Below, one piece after another: positions 62,462 to 64,000 of a DNA stretch of 64,000 bases. Position 1 is the first letter of the stretch, and each line of letters opens with the position of its first letter. The stretch is taken from NCBI GenBank assembly GCA_035946615.1, contig DASYZB010000105.1, forward strand, positions 124,001 through 188,000, read 5' to 3'. The translations under genes and the position numbers were made by a program. The stretch is from Verrucomicrobiia bacterium (GTDB taxonomy: Bacteria > Verrucomicrobiota > Verrucomicrobiia > Limisphaerales > UBA8199). The notes beneath the pieces are model-generated. The model did no database searches, was not told the origin of the DNA, and saw only the letters and a list, made by a program, of their open reading frames with translations.

Positions 62462-63642
62462 ACACCCAAACCTTTCGCGCGGATAGCCGTCTGCGGCGAA
62501 ACACGCACTGCGTGCCAGACGGGGAGCGAGCCGGCCAACGTCCCGAGTACAAAGGCACATCCAAGGCAAACCCCCGCAATCCACCACTCGAAATGGATCA
62601 GCGAGTCCGCGGGCGCGAATGGAAGCCTGGCTCGCGCCCAACCTTCGACCCAACGCGAGGCAGCCAAGGCTCCGCCCATGCCGGCCAAACTGCCCACGAG
62701 GCAAACCTGCACCGTTTCGAGCCAAATGAGACGGAAAATATCCATCGGCGATGCCCCGATCGCACGCAACACGCCGATTTCGCCAATTCGTTCGCTGACG
62801 GCGATGAGAATCGTATTGCAGACGCCGGTGCCTGCCACCAGCCATGCCACCAGGGCCATTGCCCCAAGGAGCAAACGGGTCGAATTGACTAGCGATTGAA
62901 TGGTTCGGAAGATGTGGGCCAGCGGAACAACGTTCATGGCCAAGCCCGCGTCACAACCCCGCAATTGGGCAACCGCGCCTTGGAGATCATTTGGGTCGGC
63001 GAGCCGGATGAGGATGTGAGTCAGCTCATTGGGGTGATTGAAGCGATGTTGGGCATCCTTTAGACCCAGGTAGATGAATGCATCCTCCGCAGCTTGGGTC
63101 GGTTCGAGAATTCCAACGACAGTGGCCGTTTGGTTGGGCATCCCGGGCAATCGCACCTCTTGGCCGGCATGCCAGCCATAACGCCGGGCAGCCTCTGAAC
63201 CAGCTAAAATAGCGCCGTTCTGTTTGGGGAAACTCCCGCTAATTCGCCATCGGTGGCGCAGGGCAAGGATGTTCTGTTCCACCCCCACATAGATCACGGC
63301 GCTGGAGCCAGCACCGGACACGGCCGACATCAACATGGGAACCGCAGTTGCTACGCCAGGGACGCTGCGGACTTCACTCAGATATTCCTCCTTCAGATAG
63401 CAAGGCCAACTGGCTCCATGCAAGGCCATCGAGGTGGCGTCATAAGGACAACCCTTCGGGACGAGCAATATCTGGGCGCCCAAACCGTCGAGTTCCCTCT
63501 GAACGCCCTTGCGATAACCCTGTTGGAAGGAGAGCAGGCTGAACAGCGCCGCTGTGGCAATGCCGACTCCGGCGCCGGTAACGCCTGCCCGCAACGGCCG
63601 CCCGCGCCATTGTTTGGATGCCAGTTCGAACCAGGTCATCAT
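62458..63642 (-). CDS. FtsX/MacB-type ABC permease
   Basis: 394 residues. One N-terminal membrane helix (PLRAGVTGAGVGIATAALFS) is followed by a periplasmic MacB_PCD-like domain at about 35-265 (GLGAQILLVPKGCPYDATSM, ALRHRWRISGSFPKQNGAIL). A C-terminal FtsX domain with three helices follows (AMALVAWLVAGTGVCNTILI, SERIGEIGVLRAIGASPMDI). It pairs with the ATPase by ATGA overlap. A second permease gene ends four bases inside its start, giving a two-permease system. Confidence 0.9.
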   Translation of the reverse strand: MMTWFELASKQWRGRPLRAGVTGAGVGIATAALFSLLSFQQGYRKGVQRELDGLGAQILLVPKGCPYDATSMALHGASWPCYLKEEYLSEVRSVPGVATAVPMLMSAVSGAGSSAVIYVGVEQNILALRHRWRISGSFPKQNGAILAGSEAARRYGWHAGQEVRLPGMPNQTATVVGILEPTQAAEDAFIYLGLKDAQHRFNHPNELTHILIRLADPNDLQGAVAQLRGCDAGLAMNVVPLAHIFRTIQSLVNSTRLLLGAMALVAWLVAGTGVCNTILIAVSERIGEIGVLRAIGASPMDIFRLIWLETVQVCLVGSLAGMGGALAASRWVEGWARARLPFAPADSLIHFEWWIAGVCLGCAFVLGTLAGSLPVWHAVRVSPQTAIRAKGLGV

Positions 63643-64000
63643 TCACTCCTTAGGGCTTCGGCGGGATGGAGGCGAGCTGCCCGCCAACCCGGGTACAAGC
63701 AGCCGACTAGCCCAGCCGCCACCCCCAAAGCGGCGCACTCGAAGAAAATGCGGGGTGTTGGGGCCAAGAGAGATTGCGCCGGGGCCAGCGGCATAAGCTG
63801 CTTCAGGAAATGCTCGATAGCCTGTCCAGCGGCCAGCGAAAGACCGATGCCTGCCACGCTGCCCATGCCGCTCAGTAGGAGCGCCTCGGCAACAATTAGC
63901 AAAACGACCTGCGCTCGGGAGGCCCCCACGGCGCGCATGACGGCCAATTCCCGGGTCCGCTCAAGCACCGCGGCCAATAAAGTATTGAGAATTCCCAGCA
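63639..64000 (-). CDS. FtsX-type ABC permease, C-terminal part (cut by right window edge)
   Basis: About 120 residues of the C-terminal FtsX domain; the frame stays open to the window edge. Its first visible part reads LGILNTLLAAVLERTRELAV, followed by MRAVGASRAQVVLLIVAEAL, the typical coupling helix. It ends GLVGCLYPGWRAARLHPAEA then LRSE. It overlaps the next permease by four bases, so this would be the upstream permease of the same transporter. Confidence 0.88.
   Translation of the reverse strand, partial: LGILNTLLAAVLERTRELAVMRAVGASRAQVVLLIVAEALLLSGMGSVAGIGLSLAAGQAIEHFLKQLMPLAPAQSLLAPTPRIFFECAALGVAAGLVGCLYPGWRAARLHPAEALRSE

Noticed and set aside
62462-62845. N-terminal extension of the ABC ATPase frame
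   Set aside because: It lies inside the permease gene and lacks ATPase homology; the ATGA overlap at 62458-62461 marks the true start.
1-64000. tRNA or rRNA genes
   Set aside because: No cloverleaf with a T-loop GTTCRA and CCA-side stem and no rRNA-like stretch was noticed in the intergenic regions. A tRNAscan-SE or barrnap run would settle it.

Overview
The window looks like chromosomal DNA of a Verrucomicrobiota bacterium, probably near Pedosphaera/Limisphaerales. This is inferred from gene style, since no rRNA or tRNA gene was found. The indicators are a DUF1501/DUF1800 secreted pair, a pseudopilin with an H-X9-DG C-terminus, several large low-complexity secreted proteins, an ASPIC/UnbV protein beside a multiheme cytochrome, and GC-rich DNA with short palindromic repeats between genes. 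Both window edges cut genes: an AraC-type regulator on the left and an FtsX-type permease on the right.

Region by region. 1-3.2 kb: AraC-type regulator end, DUF488 protein, secreted repeat protein. 3.2-15.2 kb: a nitrate assimilation locus, with a LysR regulator divergent from a + strand run of NasS/NrtA-like sensor, NarK/NasA-type transporter, porin, nirB, nirD, a DmsB-DmsC-like fusion, nasA, a MOSC protein and a broken mobA. The genes nearly all touch or overlap, so one transcript could supply uptake, nitrate to nitrite to ammonium reduction, and cofactor handling. 15.2-15.6 kb is decayed DNA with a probable RHS remnant. 15.6-24.7 kb (minus strand): araA, a GlcD-like FAD oxidase, a PIN-TRAM membrane protein, mlaD-mlaF-mlaE, a small unknown protein, gpsA and plsY. 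24.8-28.8 kb: amidohydrolase and secreted GH31. 29-36.1 kb (minus): small anchored protein, DUF1501 and a 1674-residue DUF1800 protein. 36.5-45.5 kb: single-domain response regulator, TolC-like protein, Tat-exported GH51 arabinofuranosidase, a membrane protein with speA, a MetE-like protein and an orphan EIIA-Ntr. 45.5-47.6 kb: a frameshifted NERD-like relic and a secreted Ig-like protein.

48.1-51.9 kb is a three-gene phage packaging cassette (small terminase, large terminase, portal) with no recognisable capsid, tail, integrase or lysis gene. AT-rich repeats sit at its gene boundaries, and a 31-bp near-identical direct repeat brackets the terminase-portal part. 52.3-56.5 kb: a large secreted protein and a pseudopilin. 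56.5-57 kb: two relics, one carrying a triple-hairpin element. 57.1-64 kb (minus): an apparent operon of two FtsX/MacB-type permeases, a LolD/MacB-type ATPase, a five-heme cytochrome with TPRs, and a membrane-anchored FG-GAP/ASPIC protein. It is the best candidate for an uncharacterised system.

Two repeat families stand out. One is REP-like, with GTAG at the 5' foot, paired inverted units and an apparent compensatory base-pair change between copies. The other is built on TTTGTCGGAAAC, with copies near 28.8, 38.8 and 44.9 kb.
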